From Monoraphidium neglectum (lineage: Eukaryota > Chlorophyta > Chlorophyceae > Sphaeropleales > Selenastraceae), in NCBI RefSeq assembly GCF_000611645.1, contig NW_014013616.1, forward strand, positions 1,682 to 65,681: a DNA stretch of 64,000 nt. Reading direction: 5' to 3'. Shown in pieces: positions 45,908 through 58,118 of this stretch. The translations under genes and the position numbers were made by a program. The notes under the pieces were generated by a model. That model was not told the DNA's origin and made no database searches. It saw only the letters and a list, made by a program, of their open reading frames with translations. The number at the start of each line of letters is the position of its first letter. Within the stretch, counting starts at the first letter, position 1.

Positions 45908-46454
45908 ATGGGCACCGGCGAGGTTCGTGGACCGCCTCATCGCCACATCGTCGCGGAACGTGGGGATGGCACGGAAGTGCTGCTGCACAAGTGCCGCCAG
46001 CTGCTGCTGCTGCGCGAGGTGAGCATGCGCAGCGCCTGGACCAGCTGTGAGGTGTTTCTGCTTCGTGGAATTCCGCCGTAGTCTGGGTATGAATGCCTGC
46101 ATGATTGCCCGCCTGTGAACCACTGCTCATCCTTATCGTGTCCATCTGTCCTGTCTTCACTCAGGCGTATGACCTCCGCATGAGCACGGGCGCAGCCCCT
46201 GCCCGCGAGGAACGCAGCCCATGTGCTCTGCCTGTCAGGAGGCAACCGCTGGCGGTGGTGCAGGTGCCCCTCAGTGCTCAGCAGCAGCAGCAGCAGCAGC
46301 ACCAGCACCAGCAGCAGCGTCGTCGCCGCAAGTCTGAGGGGCATGAGCATCACAATGGCTCGCGGCAAAGGCCGCGGCTTGACATGCAGGCCGCCTTGCC
46401 GCCTCAGCCGCTGCAACTGCCGCAGGAGCAGCCGCAGCAGCAACAGAAGCAGCC

Positions 46455-46493
<39 letters not shown>

Positions 46494-47062
46494 ACCACAT
46501 CTGGGATGCGAAGCACGCTTACCATCCCCGCACCAGCTGCACCTGCAACAGAGCTTCAATGGTGTCAGTGGTGCATGCTTCGGGGCCAACAGGGATGCTT
46601 CAGCAGCCGCAGCGGATGGCACAAGAGCGGACGCTGCGGGCAGCGCACGGCGATACGGTGCAGTGCCCCTTGCGGGTGCTTCAGGCAGGACTGCGCCCGG
46701 GTCAGCACCCCGACTGCGGGCACCAAGCAGCAGAAAAGCCGCTGCAGCCGCGGCAGCCGCGCCGCTTGTGCTGCAGCAAGCCCTGGCCGTTACCCCCCTC
46801 GTGCCGGCAGCAGCTGCAACAGGGCCGCGCACGGGAGCGGAGGTTGCAGCAGACGGTGCACCTGCGGAGACACCTATTCACAACCTGGCCATGCGCCTGT
46901 TTCATGACCCTCCGACGACTGGGCAGAGGCCACCTCCTGGAAGCTGCGGCCGCCGGGTGGCTGTAACCCTGGCGCCAAAGCAGTCCCCGCAGCTGCAGCT
47001 GCGCCAACAGCAGGTTTCGCAGCAGCATACGGACCAGCAGCAACACCGGCAATCGCGGCAGC

Positions 47063-47098
<36 letters not shown>

Positions 47099-47744
47099 TT
47101 GACGAGCAGGGGGGCGATGAGGAAGAGGAGGGTGAGCCCCTAGACCCGCCTACTGACCCGCAGCTCGCAACCCACGTGTCAGGTCCCTGGATTCGGTCAC
47201 GACGGCGCTCCACGCCCGCCCGCCTACCGCAGCAGCTGCAACGACCAAAGGGCGTGCAACCGCCACCGCAGCATCTGCGCGGCGGGCTTCCACATTTGCA
47301 GCAGCAGCAGCAGCAGCAGCAGCAGGTGCCTCAGCACGGTGGCGCTGGCCATCGACCAGTGCCGCAGCTCAATCTGACGCGCCCTGCCATGCCGCAGAGC
47401 GCCCTGGATGCGCAATCCCAGGCGCTTGATGCATTTGGCAGCTGGGCCGAGGCCGGCGGCAAGGCCGTCGGACGCACCCACGCCGGCAGCCAGTGTGCGG
47501 CGACATGGTCGCCCGCGCACCACCCGCACGGTGCTGGCGGGCAGCACCCTGGGGACGGCCCTTTGCAGGTGCAAGTTTGCAAGGACAAAGGGGCCGCAGG
47601 GCAGGGCAGCAGTGACGAGGAGGAGGCGGAAGCAGCAACGGCGCGGCCAGGAGGCTTCGAGTTGGCGGGGGGAGGCGCGCAGGCGCCGCCGTTGCCGTAC
47701 GCGTTGCCGCAGCGTCAGCATCGCAAGCGCCACCAGCAGCAGCA

Positions 47745-47787
<43 letters not shown>

Positions 47788-49115
47788 CCGCTCCAGCAAC
47801 AGCAGGGGTTGCAAAAGGGACATGTGGCGCACCAGGCGGGCCCAGCATCCCTCGCGGCGGCAAGCGCAGCCCCTGACGGCGGGACGCAGCCGCCAGAGGA
47901 GACGGAAGGGTGCGCTCCAACCCTGGCAGCGGCCCCCTTGGCCGCATCCACAGGTCGCGGCAACACTTCAGAAGTGGTGCCACCTACCCCTGCAAAGACG
48001 GGCGATGCAGCCCAGGCTGCGTCAGCGGGTGCGGCAGACCCAGCAGCTGGGGCAGCGGCCGCGAGGCGCAGCGGCGCCCGCAGCCAGCCTGGGCGGGAAG
48101 GGCGGGCGACGTCGCCGAAGCTGCGGAGGCGCCGGCTGCTGCCCCTGACAGGCATCTGCGGGGCTGCGCCCTGCAACGGGGGCAGCGATGGGCAGCAGGC
48201 ACCGCACACTGCCCCGTCTCAGGTGCAGCACGACGCCGCTGGCAGAGGTTGTCCTGCTGGCAGGGTCACCTCGCACGTGGCGCGGCCGTGGGGATGGCCC
48301 GCCGCGTGCGCGGCCGCGAGCGCGACGCTCGGCCTGCAGGTGGGCGCGCCGGGACGCGAGCAGCAGCAGGTGGCGCTGCAGCTGGGGGCCGCCGTTCGGC
48401 GGCTGCTGCCCGTGCGGGAGGGTGTTGCCGGGGTCCTGCTCGAGGCCGGCCCTGCCGAGCGCACCAGTGACGCCTTCTCAAGGCTGCAGCCGACAGCCCT
48501 GCGGTCGTACAGCTTGCTCCTCCTGTCGCAGCAGGAGCACGACCAGGCGCGAGCGCAGCAGCAGCAGCAGCAGCAGCAGGAGCAGCAGCAAGCAAGCTGT
48601 GGCATGGCGGCTGCGGCGCCAATCGCAGTCCGTGCTGAGGGGGTATGGCAGCTGGCCCTGGAGCAGCTTCCCGGCGCTGAGGCTGATGTGGCACACGGCA
48701 TGCAGCTGCTTTCCTGGATGCCCGCCTCGCGCGGCTTCGGCCGCCCTGGCGCACGCGGCAGCGCTCTGCTGGCCTCTGTTGCAGGGATTGCGCCGCTGAT
48801 AGACGTGCAGGCAGGGCAGCGGGTAAGGGAGGGCCCCCAGCCAGCCACTGTTGGCGTCAACATATGGCAGCTGTCTATGGTCAACGGCGGAGGCCCCAAT
48901 GTCGGGTCAAGCGCCTTTGCAGAGCTGTTGCAGCCGTTGCCGACAGACGAGCGCATGCATTGCGTGGCAACAGGGGGCTGCAGCTGGCTGGCAGCTGCAG
49001 GGGTCGGCGGCCGGACATACGTCTGGCGCACGTCGCAGCACACAGCAGCTTTAGATCAGCAGGATCGAGAGCACAAGCAGCAGGGCCAGCAGCGGCAAGG
49101 GCATCAACAGCATCA

Positions 49116-49156
<41 letters not shown>

Positions 49157-49415
49157 GTCAAGGGCGGAAGGGCGGCTGGATCAGGAGAGGGGCGGGTCAG
49201 GATGATGGTGGCTTCTTTGATGCCCCAACTAAGCAGCAGGTCAAGCAGCAGCAGCGGCAGCGAGGCCAGCAGCAGGATGTCAGAGCTGCAGCGGGCATGT
49301 TGGCGCCAACCCCGCCTGTTGATGTGGGCAGCAGGGTGGCTCTGCCGCCTGCGACGCTCAGAGGTGTGCCGTTCACAGAGTTGGCAGAGCTCTGCTTTGT
49401 GGTGCCTCGTGCGCG

Positions 49416-49460
<45 letters not shown>

Positions 49461-50175
49461 GGACGAAGAGCAGCTGGAGGATGCAGATCAGAAGCAGCCT
49501 CGTCGCAAGCGGAATGGAGGGCCTCAGCCATTGGGCGGTTCTCACGCTGGCTGGCTGCTGGCCGGCTGCTCGTCGTCCGGCGCGCTGGCTGTATGGGACA
49601 TCGACCGCGGGCAGCTGCTGGTGGCCGCTTTCCCCTGCCTGTCCGGCATGTCCCACCTGCTGCCGCTGCCGCGGGCCCCCTTGCAGGCCGCGGCTGCACC
49701 TGGCGCAGACGCGGCCGACACTGCTCTGGGCCCCGGCCAGCAAGGGGAGGCGCACCTGCCGCTCATCATGCTGGCACGCGTCGCAGCTTCGGGCGGCGAG
49801 GGCGGCGGGGAGCAGGGGCCCGGCGCGCAAGGCGGGCTGGCGCCGGTCGTCCTGCATGGGGGGGGCGCATGGCTGGCGGAGCCCCTGGCGCTGCGCATGG
49901 AGGTGTCTGCAGCAGCAGTGCACAAGAGCGTCGCGGCAGCCGTTTCGGACGGCGGCGGCGTCGTGGCGTGGAACGCTCTGGACGGACGATGCCTGATGCG
50001 TGGCCGCCTGCCGTCATCGGCCAAGCCAGGCGCCTCTGGCGGCGGCCTGAACGGCCCGCTCGGCACAACTGCAGCCGCAGTCGTGGAGCTACAGCGTGCG
50101 TGTGTGGGCTTCTTTTCCGAGAGGTTGCTGATGATCGGCACTAAGCATGGGGCGCTGCACATGGTGCAGGTTTGA
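45908..50175 (+). CDS. Large poly-Gln protein with C-terminal WD-like repeats, 2 exons
   Basis: Exon 1 (45908-46018) and exon 2 (46165-50175) join in phase to 1373 residues; the intron has GAG|GTGAGC and CTCAG| borders. The N-terminal half is disordered and rich in Gln, Ala and Pro, with at least six pure poly-Gln runs of about 7-13 residues. The C-terminal third has WD-like blades: GVNIWQLSMV, GVGGRTYVWRTS, LLAGCSSSGALAVWDIDRGQ, AVSDGGGVVAWNALDGRCL and a final IGTKHGALHMVQV. Long Gln-rich insertions interrupt the blades, so the propeller is hard to count. It is probably a scaffold in a nuclear or regulatory complex; I do not recognise a named family. It is convergent with the BTB gene 378 bp downstream. 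Confidence 0.65.
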
Positions 50176-50552
50176 GCGGCAGCATTAATGTGTTGGCCGA
50201 CCGAGGTGCCTGACATTTCTGGGGTGTCAACTGTTTGCTGCATGGGTCGTAGGGTTACAGAGGTTACAGGACATACAATCATGTACAACCTGCAGTGCCA
50301 GCAGCACTGCCAATGCTCCAGAATACCATGACTCCCTCAAGCATATCCTTCGAGCAGGGCACTCAGCCCTCCATATCACTCATCACGAGGCACATGCCTG
50401 GGGCAACTCAAAAATACAGCCGACTCCCACTCTCACGGCATTTCATGTTAAATTGATAATGTAAAATGAGTTTTTGTATTGTTTTGATATGGTTCAACCA
50501 TCTGTCAAGTCTTGTGCGGCCGGTCTTGTGGTGATCATACATCCGCAACAGA
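50176..50552. other. Convergent 3' flanks
   Basis: Shared 3' region of the WD (+) and BTB (-) genes. Candidate signals lie on both strands: TGTAA at 50460-50464 (+) and TTACA at 50255 and 50264 (-). Each lies beyond the midpoint, so the two transcripts may overlap at their 3' ends. Confidence 0.45.
50460..50464 (+). terminator. Candidate TGTAA polyadenylation signal
   Basis: Lies 285 nt after the stop of the WD gene, in an AT-rich patch. Confidence 0.35.
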
Positions 50553-53303
50553 TCAATAATCTGTCAGCAGCCGCAGGCTGCAGCGCCATTGCAGCTGCCC
50601 TGCGGGTGCCAGTGCTGACCACCTCTCCGGACGCCAACCAGAAAACACAGTCAAGGCTTCCGCGCCATCACCAGGGGCCCCCACCATCCCAGAAGCGGCC
50701 AGTGCGTCCGTGACCGTCCCGCGCCTGCACAGGCCGCAGGCAGCCTCCCTTGGAACACCGTCAGTGACGCCGCCGCGCGCCCTTGCGCGCATGCACCATG
50801 CCGCGCCGCCGTCGCGAGCATCGCACCGCTCACTGAGGAGCAGTGGCTGGAAAGCACCGCCGCCATTGCTGCTGCTGTTGTCCAATGCCTCCACCCGCTC
50901 CGCGGCCGCCACCCGCACGCCGGCCACCACGTCAAACGCGGCCGCGCTGCCGCAGGTTGCTGCAGACCCTGGAGGCGAGTCAGTCCGCGTGATGTGCCTT
51001 GCGGCCGCATCTGCGGCCTTGGCTGCGCCGACCGCCAGCAACTGCCTTGACATATCCCCAGGCTCCTGCTGCCCGATCAAGCCGCTGGTGGAGTTGAGGC
51101 TGACTGGCCCAGCACTGCTGGCTCCGCCGCCCGCCAGCTTTGCGCAGCCGGCGCCCAGGAGAGGGGCCGCAGAGACCCTCAAGCCCAGGCGCCAGGCCGC
51201 TTTGCTGGGAGTGCCTCCGCTGTTGTCCCGCGTGAGCGGCCGAAGTGGCTGCTGCGCCTGCTGACCAGGCTGCCCACTCGTGTCCTCATGTGAAAATCCA
51301 TCAAGTCCCCGCTGCACCTCCTCTGCCAAGCAGCACACAAGCTCCACGCGCCAAGAGTAGCCGCCGAACGCAAGGCACCCGAGCTGCAGACCTGCCGCCC
51401 CAACGGCGCCGCATGCTGCGCTTGTGTACAGTCCATCGAGCGCTCTCTCGTGCACCGCCCGAAGCTGCGAAAGCCTGACACACCCTGTGACTTCAGTGAG
51501 CGCCTCGGCCGCCGCATGCGTTCGGCGCACTGCAGACCAGGGAACGCCGCAGCCGGCCTGCAGCAGCGCGCGCGTCATCTCGTAGCGCTCTTCCAGCGAC
51601 GAGCTGCGAGGATGGATGCACCGATAAGATTTACTGCCAGAGCGAGTGATGAGGGTGCAAGATGCACACCTGCTGGCAACATGGCAGCTCTACTCCCATA
51701 CTCCCCTGGAGGGTAGTGGCTTTCACACCAACACCTTGGTGCGTGGAATGTGCCAAAAACCAGCGGCAGTGCGACTCTTCCCGCCTTGGCGTGTCACCTG
51801 TAATAGCGAGCCATCTCTGCCAGCGGCCATGCAGCGAACACAGCCTCTGGCATCGTCTGTGCGGCCGCCGCTAGCATGGGCCCAGCCACGAGCGGCAAGC
51901 GCACCGCAGCCCCAACAGCGGAAAGCTGCTCCGCGGTGGCCGCAACACCAACGGCCCCAGCCAGCCAGACGTCAAGCGCTGCGGCAACAAATTGTGAAAG
52001 GCAGGCAAGTGCGTGTGATCGACCGCAGACGTGACTGGCGGTACCGGTTGGGTAGCTGGGTTGGGCAGGCACCAGGCGCGCTTGCAGCGACAGTGTTTGC
52101 GCTCACGGCGCGGCAGTGCCGGCGGCATCCTGCAGGTGGCAGATGCGGCTCAGCGCAGCACCAATCCGTCAAGCGCCCGGGCCCGCCGCACGCACCTGCC
52201 AACGCAGCGCCCTCGTTCCAAACGCGCAACTCCGGCGACAGCAGCAGCAGTGCCAGTGCCTCGGCCGGCAGCTGCTGCAGCCGCGCGGCCCGAGCGGGGT
52301 CTGGCAAGGCCGACTCCAGGTTCCCAAATTCCTGGGAAAGGGCAGGCGCATTTTCGTCGCATCAAACAGGTGCTTTAGGTAGGCTACGCCCAAGCCCCAT
52401 CCTGCACATGAGAACAACCACGACGCCTACGTACCGCCCTTAGAGAGGGCAAAGGGCACCGCTGAGGGGGTGGCATGAGGTGGTGCACGACTCGCAAGGA
52501 CGGCGCCACCCAGCGCTTGATCTGTAAGCAAGATTGAAGCCCTCTGCTTGCGAGAGCCTGCAAGCCTTTTGCTCACCCGTGCGATGCGCACTTGCGCCAT
52601 ACGCCTGAGAGGCGCCACCATCTGCTGGTGTGCCAGCGGCTCGGGCAGAAGCCACAGCGCTGCCATCGCGCACTCCCATTCCATCTGGTGCGCAAACAGC
52701 CGCCCCGAAAGCGCCGAGACGCAGCTCTCAGCCACACCTGCAACATCCAGGCGATCAGCGAGCACCAGGGTGCGCACTGCCAGCTGCTGCCAGCACGTGG
52801 CTGCCGCGGCGGGACCGCTCGAGGCGGCGTCGATGCCGCAGGTGCCGCCTTTGTTGTGGCCGGCCGGGGCCAGCAGCAGCGTGGGGGCGCTGCTGCCGCT
52901 CTGGACCAGATCCTCAAAGGTTCCCGTGTAGCAGCAGCGCAGCAGCGCCACGGCAGCGGGGACGTCCTCTGGGGCCGTCACGTGCAGCACGCAAGCGGGC
53001 CGCTCGCACGTGTCGTGGTGGCGCTGCGCCCACCGCTCAAACAGGGCCGCAAAGTACGGGCTGGCCTGTGCGGAGGGCAAAGAGTCAATTGTTGACTTCC
53101 TGGTTTGAATGGGCGTGGCAGCTGCTTACGGATACCATGGGGCCAATCGTGCCTCTCACCGCGGCGAGGATGAGGCGGTGCACCGGCAGCCGCGCCACCA
53201 GCAGGCAAGTGTCGCTGAGCTCGCCGCCGGTCTCGTGCAGCGTTATCAGCGCTTCCGCATCTGCATACTCGCTGTTCAGCCAGGCACTCGCCAGCCGCGA
53301 CAT
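50553..53303 (-). CDS. BTB/POZ-BACK domain protein, 5 exons
   Basis: Exons 53303-53160, 53065-52577, 52331-52196, 51978-51798 and 51603-50553 join in phase to 666 residues. The BTB core spans exons 1-2: ELSDTCLLVARLPVHRLILAA followed by SPYFAALFERW, then PEDVPAAVALLRCCYTGTFE. A BACK-like helical part follows, with LADRLDVAGVAESCVSALS, LPAEALALLLLSPELRVWNE and VGAAVRLPLVAGPMLA. The C-terminal region has LAFGGYSWRVEL and WSALAPAGQLQWRCSLRLL, as in the BTB proteins abundant in green algae. Such proteins usually act as substrate adaptors of CUL3 ubiquitin ligases; the substrate is unknown. An alternative donor 24 nt further (at 53135) is possible but would separate the conserved LAA-SPYF junction. 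Confidence 0.82.
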
Positions 53304-53484
53304 AGTTATAAAAAGGCGCGCAGATCCCGCACACCCCGGTTTGGTGTTGGAGGGTGTATACAGAATGGATTTCAGACATATACGACGTCCTTGCCACACA
53401 AGCGGTCCACGGGACCGTGCTCGCAGCGGGAGTTGAATGGGCGCTACCTAAGGGATGCGTGGGATGGCGCTACCAAAGGGGATG

Positions 53485-53648
53485 GGTCCTTGAAGCATTG
53501 AAACACGCCCAACCCCGCTGAATCGTCCGAAAGACCCCCAAGGCCGACAGACCCTGGCACGTTCGCTGAGATTCCTAGGGGTCTTTCCGTGAGAGGTCTT
53601 TGGGGCGCTTTGGCAGGCGGCCGGGCGCGTTTCAAAGCTTCAAGGACC
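53485..53648. repeat. MITE-like element with 27-bp terminal inverted repeats
   Basis: The first 27 bases (starting GGTCCTTGAAGC) match the reverse complement of the last 27 (ending GCTTCAAGGACC) at 24 of 27 positions, giving a 164-bp unit. Inside it, a CGAAAGACCCC segment near 53527 and a GGGGTCTTTCCG segment near 53578 form a second, nested inverted pair. No protein is encoded. Confidence 0.6.
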
Positions 53649-54131
53649 TGCCAAGCTGTTGACATTGTTCCCGTTGCGCAAGCACCGCTTCAAGCTGGCC
53701 AGAAATGGGTACATGTGTTCACATGAAAAATTTGGCAGTCATGTACAGAGGGTGGCAAGCCCTTGTTCTGCTGTCAAGAGACAGACACGTCAGCCACCCA
53801 CCACTTTGTGTGCGAAATGCGACCTACCTTGTTCCCCGAAGCGTATATGTCCTTAGTCGGGGCTGCTCTAGTGCTGTCATTATCTCCACGCATTCGCACA
53901 GTCAATGAAGACTTGTGCTATCACCATCAGTCAAGTCACTGGTCAGCTGACCTGTTTCTGGTGGCTGGCCAACGCATCGGCACCCAGTGCCACTTATGGT
54001 GGCTCCGCGGTCACATGCTCAATGTCCCAGAGCACCTTGGCACGCCAATGCACAGAGATGCAGTATCTATCTCAGGCAGGCTGGTGTTGATGCAGGTGGG
54101 GGCGTTTGAGAGTGTGGCACCGTAGTGTGTT

Positions 54132-54165
54132 CAGACACTGCCGCTTTAGAAAGCGGCAGTGTCTG
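54132..54165. repeat. Perfect 15-bp inverted repeat with 4-nt loop
   Basis: CAGACACTGCCGCTT, loop TAGA, then the exact reverse complement. In RNA this would be a perfect 15-bp hairpin. It lies about 510 bp upstream of the HUP start codon. Confidence 0.85.
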
Positions 54166-54678
54166 GTTGACTGTCTGCGTGCCACCCGAGCTGACTGCGG
54201 TATACATGCAAGCGCGCATGCGCTTGACCACAGACTCCCGAATGCCTCGAACAATCAAGAGTGACAGCAAATGCGCGTCTTAGACAAACTCGGGTGGCGA
54301 CTGCCTGTCGAGCGAGCCTGCCGACTAGCTCACGGTAAGCAGCTTCTTGCAGCGGCTGAGCGTTCTCGGGCCTGGTCAGAGGCCATCAAGCGCATAGCTA
54401 GGTCTGCATACCGTAAGTGTAGGCAAAGATAGGCACTCTTTCAACACGATCCTGAAGCCACCCAGCTGCTCTAGGCACGGACGCGACGCCTGATCGGGAT
54501 CTGCTACGGCCTCACCGCGTGGGCACGACCAGAGGCATTCCACTAGTACATCGGCACAATACATACAGCACTGGAGCATTTTGATCATTAAACAATTACA
54601 CCTCAATCATATCATAGGTTCACGGCCCCTTGCACTGCACATTTACCTGCTGCCACTGAGGGGCCTCGACGAGCACCA

Positions 54679-57600
54679 ATGGCAGGCGGTGCGATCATAT
54701 CTGGCCCTGGTGGCCGCTCAAATGAGTATGCCAAGGGCCGCGTCACTCTCTACGTGGTGGTGGCGTGCTTCGTCGGCGCCTGCTGCGGCCTAGTGTTTGG
54801 GTAAGGCCCCGATATCAGTCTCAGTGTATTGATGCATCTGGTTTAATGCCTTTAGATGCGTTCATTGTCGTCCTGCGGTCCCAGGTCGTTGGTCGCTTGA
54901 TCTTGACCGAACCCGCTGCCGCGCGCTCCGCTCTCCGCCTCCAGCTATGACATTGGTATCGCGGGAGGCGTCGTGGCAATGCCCGAGTTTCAAAGGACGT
55001 TCTTTCCTCACGTGCGTGCGCAAACCGTCGCGGGCGCCACCAGACGCCATGTTTGCTGAACAAGCATATGCAGTAGCGCAAAGAGCAGCAGCCCTTGACG
55101 GGCTGCCAAGTGCCTGCGGGTTGCAGGACACTTTTTGGACACTGGACCCCTAAACCGCTGGTTTGATAGCACAGCAGGCGATCAGGCCCTAAATCCCCAT
55201 CCCCTCCCTGCCTTCATACCGCCCCCACCGTGGCGCCGCCAGGTGTACAAGCTGTCGCAAATTCCCAAGGGCGGCGCCGGCGCGCACGACCCTTTCTGCA
55301 AGTACGACGACCCCATGATCTCGCTGTTTGTCTCGGTGCTTTTCCTGGCCGGCATCCCCGGGGCCTTCCTGGGCTCTTGGACGAACAACTGGTTTGGCCG
55401 CCGGCCCACCATGATGATCGGCGGCATGAACTTCCTGGTCGGGTCCATCCTCATGTCGGCAGCCTCCCACATCGCCATGCTGGTGGTGGGGCGCATCTTT
55501 CTGGGCGTCGGTATTGGCATCTGCGTGCAGTGCGGGCCGCTCTTCCTGTCTGAGCTGGCACCGGCGCACCTGCGTGGGTTGTTCAACACCCAATTTCAGG
55601 TGCGCGTACAAGAGCAGGGGCCGCTTGCGTGACCCCCAGGCAATGGTTGAAAGTTTGCAGAAGCAATAGACTTCACAAGCATCTGCAGGGTATGCTTCGA
55701 AATGTAGCCTGCACAGCTTTGTCATAGGAGAGCGCGCGACCCCACAGGCCTCTGCCGAGCGAGACCAACGCCGTCCCTCCTGGCCCGCCTCGCCGCCCCC
55801 GATCCGCGCAGCTATTCATCACCATTGGCATCCTGGTGGCACAGGTCATCAACTACAGCACACAGCACATGATCATTGGCTGGCGCCTCTCCCTCGGCCT
55901 CGCCGGCGTGCCCGCGCTGCTGCTCATCGTGGGGTGCATCATGGTGCCTGAGACCCCCAACAGCCTGGTTGAGCGCGGCCACCTGCAGCAGGCCAAGATC
56001 ACGCTCGCCAAAATCCGCGGCACCGAGGGTGCGCATGCGGGTGGCGCCACCTCCGCGCGCTGCGCAGCGGCGTGTGGCGGCGCCGCCAGCGCCAAGGAAT
56101 TGCCAGACGACGGCACAGCTGATGCCACCCCTTCCTGCGCGCTGCCCTTGCAGCGGACCTTCACTTTGCCCGATATGAAGTCAGTGCCCCTTTCCAAAAC
56201 GCACACAAAGCACCCTCCAATATTGTCTGTTCAACCTCCCAGAGATCGACCCTGAGCTTGACGACATCATTGAGGCTGCTCGATTCGCGCGCACCACGTC
56301 CAAGGGCGGATGGTCCTCCCTGTTCAAGCGCCGCTACATCCCGCAGCTGGTGATGACCATTGCCCTCCCCACCTTCAACCAGTTCGACGGCATCAACTCC
56401 ATTATGTTCTACGCGCCTCAGGTGGGCACCGGTTGAGGGAGAGCTGGGTATGAACGCGCCAACTCAATCCCTGTCGGCGGCTGGCTGGCAGGTCTCGCAT
56501 GAGCATGTGCACGCATGGCTGCCTTTGGGCGCTTCACTGGTGCTGCTGCAGGACAGGCACCGCATCTCCTCCTCACGTCCTACCGCACATCCTACTGTTG
56601 CGCAGCTGTTTGATGCCATGGGCCAGGGTGCCAGCCAGGCGCTGCTCACCCACGTTATCATTGGGGCCGTCAACGTGGCCACGACGCTCGTTGCGGTTGC
56701 CACCGTTGACCGGTGGGTGGCCACCAGCGCAGCTGGTATGCATGCCTGCAGACGCGCGCGCTGCTCAGGTCGCCATGGTACCTGCAGTGTTGCAGCAAAA
56801 AGTCCGCCACCATGCGAGGATCCTTGCCTTTCAGCCCTGCTCACATTCCCTGCTCCCACCTCTTGTTAACTGTTTCAACAGCCTGGGCCGCAAGTTCTGG
56901 CTGGTGGAGGCGTCCTTCCAGATGATGGCGGCCGAGATAGCCATGACTGCGGTCATCGCCACCCAGATGACGCCTGAGGGCAGCCTCCCAGCTGGCGCGA
57001 CCATCGGCCTGCTGATCGTGGTCTGCTTCTTCATCGCCGGCCACGCGTGGGGCTGGGGCCCTATGGTGGGTGGCGTGGTGGCATCCGGGTGCCCGTGGCA
57101 GGGTCTGTGAAAGCAGCGGCTGGGCTGGCTATGCAGAAAAGAGACCTGGCGTAGCTGCATGTGAGGCACTCAGCAAAGTCTGATCTTTGGCCCTGCTCAA
57201 CCTGAAACTACGCAGACCTGGCTTGTGGTGTCGGAGGTGCAGCCTCTGCACATGCGTGCAGCTGGTACTGCTTTTGGCACCATGGTGAACTTCATCATGA
57301 GTTTCATCATCGGCCAGTTCTTCCTCACACTCATGTGCCATTGCAAGGCGTATGTGTTCCTCTTCTTTGCTGGTGAGTACTTGAACTTTGGTGGACGCTG
57401 TGAATTGCCATTCTTGCATGGAAAGCAGTGGCAGCAGTAACAGCAGCCTCAGCAGGAGCAGCAGCAGCCGCGTTGAGCTTTGGTGAGGATTGTGCCTCCT
57501 GGTTGCGGGCACCAATCGCACCTTGACTGTCCGACGCTGTATGTAATGCGTTGATAGACAAAGCAAACGTCCCGTCCTATACCAACATCATACATCCGAC

Positions 57601-58118
57601 CACCGCCTTGACAGGCTGGCTGCTGTTCATGGGCATTTTTGTCATCCTGTTTGTCCCGGAGACTAAGGGTGTGCCGATTGAGGCCATTGAGGACGAGCTG
57701 ATCAAGAAGCACTGGTTCTGGGGCAAGGTGAGTTTTGGGGGCAAGGGCACGTGTGAGTATATGTGTGTGTGTGTGTGTGTGAAAGCGTGCACGCGCACGC
57801 GTGTGTTTGCGTGTGTGTGTAATCGTGCTCTCAACGGGTGCTTGATGAGGTGCAGGGACCTTAGAAGGATCTCTGCCCCGCCGGGTGCAGCAACCCCCCT
57901 TGCCGCGCCACTCCCTTTGCGCCTTGCGCCAGGTCATGGCCAGCACCTACGCCGCAGACACTGCCAATGCGAACCGCGCCTCCATCACCAGCGACGCCGA
58001 CGTCGCAGTGTGCGACGCCGTCGCCACCAGCACCGCGATGGCCCAGGTTTCGCTGCGGCCGCGGTCGCCCCAGAAGGGCAAGGGCGAGGGGAGCAGCTCT
58101 GGTGGGAACGACATCTGA
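54679..58118 (+). CDS. HUP-type monosaccharide/H+ symporter (MFS sugar transporter), 10 exons
   Basis: Exons 54679-54800, 54945-55011, 55243-55599, 55812-56028, 56243-56421, 56606-56712, 56882-57065, 57216-57372, 57615-57727 and 57933-58118 join in phase to 562 residues, near the length of Chlorella HUP proteins. It shows the 12-membrane-segment sugar-transporter plan: GLVFGYDIGIAGGVVAM in segment 1, WFGRRPTMMIGG in loop 2-3, VVGRIFLGVGIGICVQCGPL, RLSLGLAGVPALLLIVG with PETPNSLVERG before the central loop, FNQFDGINSIMFYAPQ in segment 7, HAWGWGP in segment 10 and PETKGVPIEAIE after segment 12. It should import glucose or a related hexose with protons across the plasma membrane, supporting mixotrophy. 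The long polar C-terminal tail is probably cytosolic. All ten exons match HUP domain order without gaps. Confidence 0.93.

Larger units (their letters stand above)
53304..54678. promoter_or_regulatory. Divergent intergenic region between BTB and HUP genes
   Basis: Contains two inverted-repeat structures (53485-53648 and 54132-54165) and no supportable exon. It should hold the promoters of both flanking genes. Confidence 0.45.
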
